Shown here piece after piece: positions 40,441 to 51,513 of a stretch of 64,000 nucleotides of DNA. The DNA is taken from the NCBI GenBank assembly GCA_026168455.1, contig CM047425.1, positions 92,631,580-92,695,579 on the forward strand, read 5' to 3'. Below the pieces are notes generated by a model. The model was not told the origin of the DNA. It searched no databases and was given only the letters and a program-made list of their open reading frames with translations. A program made the position numbers and the translations under genes. Position 1 is the first letter of the stretch, and each line of letters opens with the position of its first letter. Source of the DNA: Theocolax elegans (Eukaryota > Arthropoda > Insecta > Hymenoptera > Cerocephalidae).

Positions 40441-41916
40441 AAATTCTTGCCGGACTTGACTTAGGTCAAACCAAATTCTCTTTTTCAAGTGATTTAAACG
40501 GTCTATTCAGGTTATCTTCAAAAATCGCAAGGCGACCCCGTATTTTATTAAGAATTCGTAATCAGTAGGTTAATACGTAGGATATGGTCTGACCCTCAAA
40601 GCAAACTACTTTTTTGTCAGCCTGCGTTATTTTTATAAAAATTATTTTTTGATACTATTCATTACATTTTGTAAATTATATTTGCATTATACTATATTAT
40701 ACTTGTTACGAAATTAGGTTAAATAATATGGATACAATATATTTTATTTATTGTATAGCAATACTTAATATAGTTAAAAAAAATTAAATATTCCCGTATG
40801 TAATTTACGGAAACAACATTGCAAAAGTCACAATACAATTTACATACAAGAATTTCCAAAGGTCGGTTACATCACACACAAAATAATTTCAAAAATTTTT
40901 GAAAATTTAGAATTTGTCAAATTACTCATTTTTCTAACTATTTTTATGGTAGTTAATTCATCTTATGCCTACACAAATTCTTTTAGTCGTTTACTAAAGG
41001 AAAGATTTTATTGACAAATAAGCGAGCTTTCGTTTTTAACATCTATTTACTCTATACATCTGATATCCATTATCAATAAAGAGTAGCCAATGATATGATT
41101 ACTTCAATTTCGAGAACAATACTTTCAAATAAATTTTTTACGGTCTGGCAAATTTTATAACAAATAGCGCGTTAACGAAAGTCAGTATTATACTCGTGGT
41201 TCATCATGGTTTGTTTAAGCTGCATTATCTTTTTCGAGAGGTCGCGCTAAACTAGGGACTGCACTGAACGATGTACACTGTAGTATACAGCCAAGGTTTG
41301 AAGTGTCGACGGTGCATGCGAAATCGCGCCTTTTTGTTGATCCGTCAAGCGATAGGAGCTCGCGACCGTACGCCTAGCCTTCGTGAAAGTCGCGTTTTTA
41401 TCGCGCGAGGACTCGAGATTTTGCGAGAGACGATCGATCGACGTCGGCAGATTGATTTTTTTATTGTGCCTTTTAAATAATTGATACGAAAGGTATAAGG
41501 TATTAAAAAACTGAAAATCATTTTTTTTATTTCAACTATATAGATAAACTGGTTTGCAAAATTAATTATGCGTGTTAAATTTGTAATACATGTCATTTAA
41601 AAAAATTTGTTTTAATTGTATATCTTATTTTAGGCTTAGCAGAAATAGTTAATGAAAATGCTATTTTCAATAATTATTTCCTAATTCTTGTATTTGCTCT
41701 TACGTTTGCTAACGCTTGCAAAAAGTAATATGCTATGAAAAAAAATTATATAAACCTTACTCACCATTTTTCCCTGATCGGATATATTGCATATTTTATT
41801 GTTATTCACTAGAAAGGCTTTATTTACCCTAATGTAAGAAAATAATTTGTCACAATAATTATTTTTATTCTCGCACGTTTTTTTTAAACGCAAAATGAAA
41901 TATGTATATGATATAC
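40441..41916. other. Gene-poor DNA with a CpG island
   Basis: No supported gene. A CpG-rich patch spans about 41220-41450 with many TCGCG and CGATCG motifs. It gives short open frames on both strands but has no recognisable domain, and may be a promoter or noncoding exon. Confidence 0.45.
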
Positions 41917-42052
41917 AATATCGGTCTCTCCGAACTAAATGTTTTACTTTATGTTAAATATTATACACATACCTATATACATATCACCGAACGACGAATT
42001 CATTTTTATTTTAAATTAATTTGCGACTTGGTCTAATACATCGCAGCACTGG

Positions 42053-42246
42053 CTGGTGGCGTTTCCCACCACCAGAGGGAGACGACTATCTCTCTACACT
42101 CGTTGGAGAGATCGTCGTCTCTTTTCTATATGTATATAGCCGCAGAACATCTTGCTGGCGTCGCGGTTCATCTCGCGACATGCGTTTAAGGTAAGATCTC
42201 CAGTTCGTTACTGAGGAGTCCAAGCTGGAGATCGAGGACGAAACGC
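42053..42246 (+). ncRNA. Structured RNA candidate: hairpin array with hammerhead-like core
   Basis: Four GC-rich foldable units follow one another. Hairpin 1 is CTGGTGG (42053-42059) with 42069-42075. Hairpin 2 is GAGACGAC-t-ATCTCTC (42079-42094) with 42106-42121, 15 pairs and one mismatch. Hairpin 3 is GTCGCG (42160-42165) with 42174-42179. The last unit fits a type III hammerhead: stem III GCGT/ACGC (42182-42185 with 42243-42246), cleavage base T at 42186, a short stem I TAA/TTA (42187-42189 with 42208-42210), core CTGAGGA (42211-42217), stem II GTCC/GGAC (42218-42221 with 42236-42239) and GAAA (42240-42243). The 8-nt segments 42196-42203 and 42225-42232, in loops I and II, are fully complementary. 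That could be a loop-loop contact or a competing simple hairpin. A T-run follows at 42253-42260. Activity is unproven. Confidence 0.35.
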
Positions 42247-42366
42247 TTTTAATTTTTTTTAATAGGCCGTGCTCGGAAAATCTCACCAACCATAGTGGAC
42301 AAAGAGTACAATGGGTCTGCTTCATAAAGTATATTCTAAAGTAAAGCATATCTAAATTCTTTAGTT

Positions 42367-42595
42367 ATATTGAGGGGAGTCCGTACTCATTACAGATTTC
42401 TGCAATTGATTTTTCAAATACAGATTTAATTTTTATTTTTTCTAAATTTTTTTAGCACACACAATTTTTACACATCGTATAATGTGCCTTAACTCAAAAA
42501 ATTGAACAAATATGGAAATTAAATGATAAATTTGAAAAATCTATTAATGTCGGTAAGCGTGTATTTTAAATGAAGGTACTCCATCCCCTTAATAT
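42367..42595. mobile_element. 229-bp MITE with ATATTRAGGGGA termini
   Basis: The left end ATATTGAGGGGAGTCCGTAC and the reverse complement of the right end, ATATTAAGGGGATGGAGTAC, form terminal inverted repeats of about 20 bp. The interior is AT-rich and noncoding. The ends resemble those of the GGATGT-type elements near the glycoside hydrolase gene, so they may be one family. Confidence 0.65.
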
Positions 42596-42612
42596 CGTCC
42601 ACGTAGTTGAAA

Positions 42613-42703
42613 TTGTAGATTAGGTATTATATCGATCATTGATGAATGTAATGTAAACAATACAGTGTGTTCATCAATGATCGATATAATACCTAATCTA
42701 CAA
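42613..42703. repeat. Perfect 34-bp inverted repeat, 23-nt spacer
   Basis: Arms 42613-42646 and 42670-42703 are exact reverse complements over 34 bp, and the spacer is 42647-42669. Perfect arms of this length stand out from the other, diverged repeats of the region. It could be the tip of a recent foldback, a hairpin-RNA source, or an artefact. Confidence 0.9.
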
Positions 42704-42737
42704 CATAAAGCATATCTAGTTCGGAGAGATCGATATT

Positions 42738-45700
42738 ATATATATATTATATACATATATATACATATCACCGAACGATAAATTCATTTTTATTTTTCCG
42801 AAACAGAAATGTTTAAACCTCTAGTAGATCTCCCTCTTATTAAATCATATATTGTCAAAGATGTATATCATTTGTGCATTCTACTGAAAATAGTATGATA
42901 AACCAATTTTTATATGGAATGACCATTGGCAGAATAATAACACCAAAATTTAAAAAGTTAACGGTTATACGATTCAACCTAAAAATATATTAAATGAAAA
43001 ATCTCTACAATGTTGTAAGTATATTTAAGAAGATATAAAAAATGTTTATGGAAATTAAAAATTACAAACTGCTGGTTGCTAATTTTCAAATCAAACCGTG
43101 TATAACCGCAATTTCACTTGCAGAGATTTCAAGATTTCGTGACTCTTACGAGTTGCACGATATATACAAATTTTGTGATAAGTCCAGGAACACTGTACAA
43201 AATGTTTGACTAGTGAGTCAAGAATATTCTATTAGTATTGCAATGATAATTTATTAACGTGACAAAATTTGGTTAGTGAATAAATCATTTATTAAAAAAG
43301 CGAAGATGGTAATTATATATCTATTCTATTGAGTTATTACTACACGAATATATTTTTTTCATTTTATAGTAACATATGAACTTGTTCTTAGAAATAAGAT
43401 TTATTAAACCGCAAATTTTTACTGAATTGATATACAGAACTTGCCAAATCTTGAAAAAATATGATCGTTTTAGAAAATTAAATTTGACGTTTTAATAAAT
43501 TCAAGTGTTACTTGCATCCTTCTGATGTAATATAAAAATTGTATAAGTAATACTTTTTTAGTAATTATGTAAGTAATAATTTTAATACGTTTCCATTGTT
43601 ATTTCATTTAATTATATTAAACGAATTATTAGATTGAATATTTACTGAGTCACTTTCATAAATAATCAATAATTTGTGGGGTATAAAGTTTAAATTATGT
43701 ATAAATATAAGTACATTTCTAATTAAAATAACGAAATGTCATAATGTAACACCAAAATTTCGGAAGTAACCCATTTATTCGTGTCAAGGTTACCATAAAA
43801 CTTATTATATACGCAAATGTGAGCAATATTTCAGAGTATTTCACGCAAATACGTGACAATTTTGGAATTTTGAGAATATTTGCCGAAATATGAACTTCTG
43901 ATTCATCATTATCTTTGAACACATGATCATCATCATCGACATGTAAAAGGTTCAGCGAATCACCTTGCTGTGATGAGAGACGCAGTGACTTTCGGAAATA
44001 ATTCGATTACTGATGAGTCATCTATTGCGTTAATGTAAAAGTAATTATATTTACTGGTACAGTCATATAACCAGGTTATTTGATGTTAACGTTTGAGAAA
44101 AATTGAACAGAAAACGACATGCAATTGGAAAATTAATCATTTTGCATCAGTAGTGATAAACCGTGACCAACATTTAATTGAAACAATAATAATTTGTTAT
44201 TGTGGCGCCTTTTCAGAATGCAAAACTGTGTATAAGTCTGATAAATTATTCATATTTACATATATTTGTAGTACATAAAACACGACGATCACTTTTTTAT
44301 TGACCTAATGTAAATAATGCTTAAACAAGCTGCCAAAAAACGGTGGAACCTAAAAATTTATCGAAGCTTAAGTTACCCATTGAATCTATGCAAATTAGAT
44401 GCTATAAATACGTAAGACAGTAGCAGGTATCCACAAATGTATAAGTTATTTTGAATTAAGAATTCGATGGAACTTGTGGAAGAAAGTCTTGCAACAAAGT
44501 AAATTAACTTTTATTTTTTCGAGCTATTTTCCTGCACACCTTCGATTCTCTTAAAGTGATTTATTGCTGTTTGCGACCGATAATCTCACCAGCTTGGAAT
44601 TCTTTTCATAACACGGAATAAAGAATGGAGAGACGCCGGCGCGTCGTATTTTGTATATAAGGGAAGAGCATGAGCTATTTTCGTATGGTCCACCATTTTT
44701 TTATTGATATCGGGTCCTTTTGAGAAAGGTGAGATTAACCAGAAATAGAATTTGTATACAGGAGTGCGAAAAAAATACGTCTTGGACGACATTCCGAGTC
44801 GTTGCACGCCTCGATTGCAATGTATATAGATGTGATAGTACGTCTGCAGGAGTAGGCGCTTTACGAACCAACGTAAATCATTCGGGCATTTAACGAAATG
44901 GTGGACCACTCGTCGTCGTAGTGCTACTTCGCTCGTAAACTACATTTATATTCGACACTTCTTTTAGCAATTTTATTGAAATGTTTCAACTTCCTGAATG
45001 CGTATATTGAAATGCAATAAAATACTGCAAAGCAAAGTATGATTCAACTTGTGACTACATACACTAAATATATTTATATTTTTATAAAATTGCGAATAGA
45101 AAATGTTTAGATATTGAATTTTGTTTAGTTTCAGATTTTTAGCATGATAAAAAAGTATTTAAAATTTATAACAGACGAGATAAGATTTTATTTGTTTTAA
45201 CTGAATTATATTACACTTTTCGTTGGGTAGTTCATTATTTTAATAAACTAGATTTAGTAGTTGCATTTGTCTAATCTAGAATTGACTTTTTCGAATTTAA
45301 TTGTGAATTTTTGATTATTTTAAAGATGCTTCTGTATACTATTGTATTCAGTAAATAAAATTTAAATAGAAAGATTTTTAAATATATTAAGACATCATAT
45401 GAAAATATATGCGATGACGAATTTAGTTTCTATGTAATTTACAACTTTATTTTATAACTTTTTTTCCTTGTCAATTATGTTGATAATCACTTATATGTAT
45501 TTATCATTGTCAATCGTCTCGAAAGTTCTAATTAATTCTTAAAAACCTGCAAAGTATATAGTTATGTTAAATTCTTTTAAATTATTAATCCATATATTCA
45601 ATTTAAAAAAAAAATTTTTTATACGCAATACAAATTTTTGGAACCAATTATTATGTTAATATACCATGATTTTGACCACATTGCACTTTTCGAAGGTATT

Positions 45701-46556
45701 ACACTACACTATTAGATAGTAAAATAAAAAATAGATTAATATCATATATTTAACGTAATTAATTCTATTTCAACCCTTTTTTACGTCACATTTTTAATCT
45801 ACTAAATCTTGATGCAGTCTTCACCGTAAAATATATTAGCGTTACAGAATATAAGATTCAAATTTGTCACGGGATGGCTAATAATTTATACATACCGGTA
45901 TCAATATAACGGCGACATCCGAAACATCAGCGGTGCGCAACGTCCGCATTTTTTACAAGGTCGACTAGTGTTCTCGAACCGTACGCATTTTTTGCAGTGA
46001 CGTCTGTAGTTTTGCGAGTAGATGGGACATATCGTTTTTTTACAACCTAAACCTTTCGTTTTATCTTCCCGAAGAATGTAAAAGAGAATAAAAAGGGAAA
46101 GAACAGTAGGTCCTCGACCTCGCTCCTTTCGCCCGGTTCTTATCTTCTTTCTGGTTCTTCTTTTTGGTCTTACGTTTTATTTTACAACGGATTTGTATGT
46201 GTATTTTGATTCCTGAAAAAGACATTGCCGTTTATTTTACAAACCTCACTACCGTAAATTTCAAGATGGCTTTTAGTCATGCTTCAAGAATTTGATGAAC
46301 TGGATGATGATAGGAGGAAGGAAATGTTTTCATCGTTACTTGTTATACATTTTCAAATTTTCTTTTTTAGTGATACGTATACATCTTTACTTTACAATTT
46401 TTAATTATCTTTATTCTTATTAGCATAAACTTTAATAAATCAAAATCGTAATTAAAATTTATTTTCATTCCAGAGTATTCTTATCTTTAGATAATTATAT
46501 TTACATTATTTGATTATATTATTCTATATTCATTATTATCATACATCAAATTAACT
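42738..46556. other. Gene-poor DNA with CpG islands
   Basis: No supported gene. CpG-rich patches lie at about 44570-44930 and 45890-46150. The first holds a 107-codon minus-strand open frame (44909-44586) without a recognisable domain, and a 12-bp inverted match GGTCCACCATTT (about 44689 and 44895). Otherwise the sequence is plain AT-rich DNA. Confidence 0.45.
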
Positions 46557-47022
46557 GGATGTCGGTCTTAGAAAATGGCCATCTTTAATATTTTTTTATG
46601 AATAAAAGATTAAATTTTTGAAAAAATCCTGAACGCCATGCTCTTAGGTATGTTTTAAACAGTATACTCAATTTTTTCAGATTTTTAAATCTATATTTAA
46701 TTCTGATTTTTGTGTTGAAAATTCATGCAGGGTTACCATTTAGTATTTTTCTGTCCTCTATTATCTAATGTAAATGACGTCATACTGTACGAGTGCAACG
46801 AAGAAAAAATACCTCTGTCTGGCAATACTGAATCCATGCCTTTTTAGACCATTAATATCCCACCGAAAATTGTTTATTTATTATTATAAACAAATTTTTT
46901 TTTCTTAAAAAATCTTTTTTTTTAAATTACCCATATACATTTTTTTAGATTTTTAATTCAATATTTCCGACATAATTCTTATGTTGAAAGGTTGTAGACC
47001 CCTGTAACTGAGGTTCGATAGG
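46557..47022 (+). mobile_element. GGATGT-type MITE, copy A, carrying a nested insertion
   Basis: It starts GGATGTCGG and ends in a degenerate complement near 47022. The interior (CCTGAACGCCATGCTCTTAG..., CAGATTTTTAAATCTATATT...) matches, in inverted orientation, the element at 48431-48812. Copy A differs by a 103-bp insertion at 46728-46830. Noncoding. It lies 570 bp upstream of the glycoside hydrolase start codon. Confidence 0.75.
46728..46830. mobile_element. 103-bp hAT-like MITE nested in copy A
   Basis: It begins CAGGGTTACCA and its other end, reverse-complemented, begins CAGTATTGCCA. The flanking 8-mers AATTCATG (46720-46727) and AATCCATG (46831-46838) agree at 7 of 8 positions, the 8-bp target duplication expected of hAT elements. 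The related repeat copy at 48431-48812 reads straight through this site (AAATTCATGCCTTTTTAGA on its minus strand), giving an empty-site control. Confidence 0.8.
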
Positions 47023-47591
47023 CCGTTAATGTTTGCCTAATTTAGAAAAAAGCATGTTGAAAATGCTTGAATCGTCACTCGTATGAACATTGTTCATCAA
47101 ATCGGCTACATTCATATTCTTTATAAACTTATTATTAAATAGATTTTATTAAGTATACCTAAACATCTACTGTACGAGTTATTCATATTATACTACATAT
47201 GTTTTAAAATAAAATATTTAAAATAAAACGATTACTAAATTCGTTCGAGAATAGTTAATATATTACTTAAATATATTAATGTATTACATATTTGATGATG
47301 CATTAATTATATATTATTATGAATAATAAAAACGTACTTTACAATGAGTTATATTTTTACTGTTATATTAATATTTTAATGACTTCATGAATAATACTGA
47401 TTGAATACATGAATTAAATTCAGTGATAATAAGTATTACTGATAAAGCGTAACACGTTTATAAATGAAAAAGCACATTATTGTACACGCAGTTTAGAGAG
47501 AATTGAAAAAGGCTCTAGAACAAAAAAAAATTTCGTTAATCAAAAAAATGGTGGCATATGCATTTTAAAGTATTAAACAGTTTTATAAACA

Positions 47592-50500
47592 ATGATTTCT
47601 GATAAAATATTATTTTTTATATTATGTTTGATGACAATTGTTATTTTTGGAAAGTGTGAAGATGATACTATTGATTTAAGTTTTCCTGATGAATTTCTTA
47701 TTGGCACTGCTTCATCCTCTTATCAAGTGGAAGGAGCCTGGAATGTTAGTGGTAAAGATATTTGGTTCCTTTTAAATTTGTTATAAATTTTAATATACAA
47801 ATATGTGAGATAAAACCTTGTAGTATTGCTTATTCCTATTTATTTTATTATATTTTCAACCGGAATATTATCATAAAGATTATATTGTTTAAGCACATGT
47901 ACATAATTAGGTATCGTTAATCGGTCTTAGATGTTGAACAACAAAGCATATACCATACCACTATGTAATAATTTTTTTGCATTGTAAAGTGTATTGGTTA
48001 AATTGAATCGATTGTTAATGAATATTTAATATGTTATTCTAATTTTATTTAATCAGTGTCCTATACCATGGAACTTACTTATGAATGGAATTTCCCAAGC
48101 TTTAGTCAGTAATATTTACACAAATGTGTATATGTGTTTTTTTTAATTTATCCCATTAGATCGATAATCGTTTGTGTAAATTATCTATAGATATTTAACT
48201 CAAATTAATACGAGAATAACCCTCGTAAATATTCACAAGGACTTATATTAGTGTAAGTTATTTTTAAATATCGATTTCGCAGTTGAATTAAAAAAACAAA
48301 CCGTTGAAAATTAAGTATTGCAAATGATTATCATATTTGATTGATAGTGTTTATAAATATTTATTATATAAATATAAATTGATTATAATAGTACTGTGCA
48401 TATATAGTTTCAATCTAACCAAGTTTAACAGGATGTCGGACCCAAGTTACATGGATCTACACCTTACAACATAAGAATTATCTTGGAAATATTGAACTGA
48501 AAATCTGAAAAAATTCATATCGGTAGTTTAAAACAAAATTAAAAAAAAAATTAAATGTGTTAAACAATTGTTTATATTTGTTAAATATTGTTAAATAATT
48601 GATTAAACAATTTTCGGTCGGTAATTATTTATCTAAAAAGGCATGAATTTTCAACACGAAAATCAGAATTAAATTACAAATTTAAAATTCTGAAAAAATT
48701 TGAATATACTATTTAAAACATGCTCAAGGGCATGGCGTACAGGATTTTTTAAGAAATTTATTCTTTTGTTTATGAAAAAATATTAAAATGACCATTTTAT
48801 AGTTCAACATCCCCTTAATCAAGTAATTAGACATTGGATATTTAAATTTTAGATAAAGCAGAAAGTATTTGGGATTATTTTGTTCACAATCATCCAGAAA
48901 AGATAGCCGATCGATCTACAGCGGATATTACTACTGATTCGTATAATAAATATAAAGAAGATGTAAAATTATTAAGTAATATTGGCGTAAGTTATTAAAT
49001 TAATCTGTCAATTAAATAGTACCACTTTACTTAGAGTATAAGACAAATATTTTATTATGAATTTGCATATGTTGTAAGTAAATTAGCATACTGATAAAAT
49101 TTACTAATGTTAAAACAAAATATAATATATTTGTATTAAATGTACAATAACGTATTATTTAATAAAATATTTTTTTCTGTACATAGAAACTACTAAACAG
49201 TACTTATTAATTTATTTTTGACATATAGTTTAACCATTATCGCTTTTCGATAAGTTGGTCTCGGCTTCTTCCAAAAGGCACCCCCGACTACATCAGTTAC
49301 GATGGATTACAATATTATAATAATTTACTAGACGAATTGGAAAATGTTGGAATAATACCATTTGTAACTTTGTACCACTGGGATCATCCGCAAATATTGG
49401 AAGAATTTGGCGGTTGGTTAAATGAACGCATGGCGTATATGTTTGCCGATTACGCTAGAGTTGTTTTTAAAGAATTTGGCAACAGAGTCAAATTTTTCTC
49501 AACCATCAACGAACCATACATATTTTGCACTATGGGATACAGACTTGGCGTAACAGCTCCAGGTAAATACTTTTAATTCATTCATTTGGTTCATTTTGAT
49601 TATATAATATAGTATATTCAAAATAACTGGGTATCTTATTAAAAATTACAAATATTTTAAAATAAGGCTTTCTCTTAAAAATGTGTAACATTTATTTAAT
49701 TTGTTTAGGTTTAAATTTAACCGGTATTGGTGAATATCAGTGTATACATAACATGCTAAAAGGACACGCTATGGCTTATCACATATATGACGAGGAATTC
49801 CGGAGTGAACAAAATGGGCAAATTGGCATTGTTATACCTTGGGTTTACTCTTACAGTAACGATAAAAATGATACCAAAACGATGAGAACAGCTTTTGAGT
49901 TTCAAGTTGGGTGGACGACGAATCCAATATATTCTGAAAAGGGCGATTATCCAGAAATAATGAAAGAAAGAATTGATAAGAGAAGCAGACTTCAAGGTTA
50001 TAAAACATCTAGATTTCCACGTTTCTCGGCAGAGTGGATTGATTATATTAAGTAATTATATGCTTTTATTGATATTGTATTAATAGCATTGTAAATAACC
50101 GAATGTTTTACTTGCTGAAACGATACATATATATATATATAACATACATATATATATATATGTATGGCTTATGTTTGTTTTCTTTAAGGGGCACATACGA
50201 TTATTTTGGATTGAATCACTATACAGCAGACGTGGTTACACCCCTCCCAAATTCTCAAATACTGGATTGGCCGAATGATGAAGGATTGATTCATTCTCAA
50301 GATTCTGAATGGATCCAGGCACAGAGTTCTTGGTTCAAAGTTAGTATACGTTTACAAAATCATAATTTTTAATCATAATATTATCCATGATTTTCATACT
50401 TATAATTAATTACTGATGTTAGGTACGTAATAAAAAGTTCATTTTTTAATAGGTCTACCCACAAGCTTTTGGTGATCTATTACGAACAATTAAAGACGAA

Positions 50501-50901
50501 TACAATAATCCACCTGTATATGTTTTGGAAAATGGCGTCTCTTATGGTAATGGTACGAAGGATGATTTTAGAATTAATTATTTATACTCGTATATGAAAG
50601 AAATGCTAATTGCTATGAAACGCGATGGATGTAACGTAAAAGCTTATACAATTTGGAGTTTTCTAGATAGTTTTGAATGGATTCAAGGATATCTGTAAGA
50701 TATTTTCTTATTTCTAATAATCTCAATGAAATTTTCTTTTTGTTCATATTAGGTTTTAATGTGTTATTTTTTAGTGATCAATTTGGGTTAGTTGATGTAA
50801 ACTTCAAAGACAAAAAAAGAATAAGACGACCAAAAAAATCGGCTATTTGGATTAAAAACGTATTATCGAAGCGCAAACTTTACAATCCTTTCAAAAGTTA
50901 A
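47592..50901 (+). CDS. Glycoside hydrolase family 1 (myrosinase/beta-glucosidase-like)
   Basis: Seven exons with GT/AG borders: 47592-47751, 48853-48986, 49229-49562, 49709-50051, 50189-50339, 50453-50694 and 50775-50901. Joined they give 1491 nt (496 aa), the usual length for insect GH1 enzymes. Residues 1-22 or so form a signal peptide (ILFFILCLMTIVIFG). The family start FPDEFLIGTASSSYQVEGAWN follows. Then come YRFSISWSRLLPKG, the acid/base motif STINEP with Glu193, YDYFGLNHYTAD, the nucleophile motif YVLENG with Glu400, and the C-terminal IWSFLDSFEW...FGLVDV. Both catalytic glutamates are present, so it is probably an active retaining beta-glycosidase. It would be secreted and hydrolyse beta-glucosides or related glycosides; the true substrate cannot be read from sequence. 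Predicted gene models of this type are often named myrosinase 1-like. Intron 1 (1.1 kb) hosts a MITE. No second copy lies in the window. Confidence 0.95.
48431..48812 (-). mobile_element. GGATGT-type MITE, copy B, in intron 1 of the GH1 gene
   Basis: Its ends are inverted: GGATGTCGGACC at 48431 and, on the minus strand from 48812, GGATGTTGAAC. The interior matches copy A (46557-47022) in opposite orientation across most of its length, without the hAT-like insertion. Noncoding; it would be removed with the intron. Its 3-prime end lies 40 bp before exon 2. Confidence 0.75.
50121..50164. repeat. AT microsatellite in GH1 intron 4
   Basis: Runs of TA units interrupted by ACATACA, directly visible, between exon 4 and exon 5. 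Translating through it gives a spurious Tyr/Ile-rich start upstream of exon 5. Confidence 0.85.
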
Positions 50902-50925
50902 TAATTGAATTTGGGGTGTGCTCTA

Positions 50926-51511
50926 CACTGAGAAAAGAGATTCTTTGAGTCAAAGAATATTTCTTAATTGTTAAGAAATGTGGATTAGAATACGGCGAAA
51001 GGCACATGTCTTAACTATTAAGAATTCAGTGACTTGAATTTTTGGTTAAAAGCGATTATATAATTTTGTCTTAATTAAAACATTCTTTATTAATACGTAA
51101 TAAATGAAATATTATTATTAATATAATGCATCATAAGGGTAATCTTTTCACGCTCCGCTAGAGGGAGTCAACGACTTTTTGAACTTCATAGTAAATATTA
51201 TGCATTAATGATATAAGTATGTCTACCTAATTCTCGTATATTGGCGTAATTAAATATATTTACTAATTTGACTAAACGAATGTGTTCAGTATGATCTGAA
51301 AGTATATTCCTTACGTTAATAATAATCTTAACTTTATAAATAAGTTTAAAATTTATATCTATTAGTAAACAATATTAGGTTTCAAATGATTACTTTTTTA
51401 TTAAGGAATATTTCTTAATAGTTAAGAAATTGACATTTGTCGTAAAGTAAACATTTTAAGACAATGGCAAATACACCATTTCTTTGAAGCAAAGAATTAC
51501 TTTTCTCAGTG
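50926..51511. mobile_element. 586-bp MITE with TA duplication, directly 3-prime of GH1
   Basis: The left end CACTGAGAAAAGAGATTCTT and the reverse complement of the right end, CACTGAGAAAAGTAATTCTT, match at 18 of 20 positions, and similarity continues with TCAAAGAA. TA flanks both ends (50924-50925 and 51512-51513), as in Tc1/mariner-type elements. A second inverted pair, TATTTCTTAATNGTTAAGAAA, occurs near each end. Noncoding. It begins 24 bp after the GH1 stop and contains ATTAAA (51074-51079) and AATAAA (51099-51104), the first poly(A)-type signals downstream of that gene. Confidence 0.85.
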
Positions 51512-51513
51512 TA

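Larger units (their letters stand above)
41917..42737. mobile_element. Composite repeat with 21-bp terminal inverted repeats
   Basis: AATATCGGTCTCTCCGAACTA at 41917-41937 matches the reverse complement of 42717-42737 at 20 of 21 positions, and further inverted similarity (CTTTATGT/ACATAAAG) follows inside. The element contains a hairpin array (42053-42246), a 229-bp MITE (42367-42595) and a perfect hairpin (42613-42703). A segment just inside the left end (about 41960-42010, CATATCACCGAACGA...) recurs in direct orientation just outside the right end (about 42764-42800). The history is therefore more complex than one insertion. Confidence 0.55.

Noticed and set aside
44586..44909. 107-codon minus-strand ORF in a CpG island
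   Set aside because: No domain, signal peptide or splice partner found. The length is plausible by chance in GC-rich sequence.
49756..49995. 79-codon minus-strand ORF
   Set aside because: It is a shadow of GH1 exon 4 on the opposite strand.
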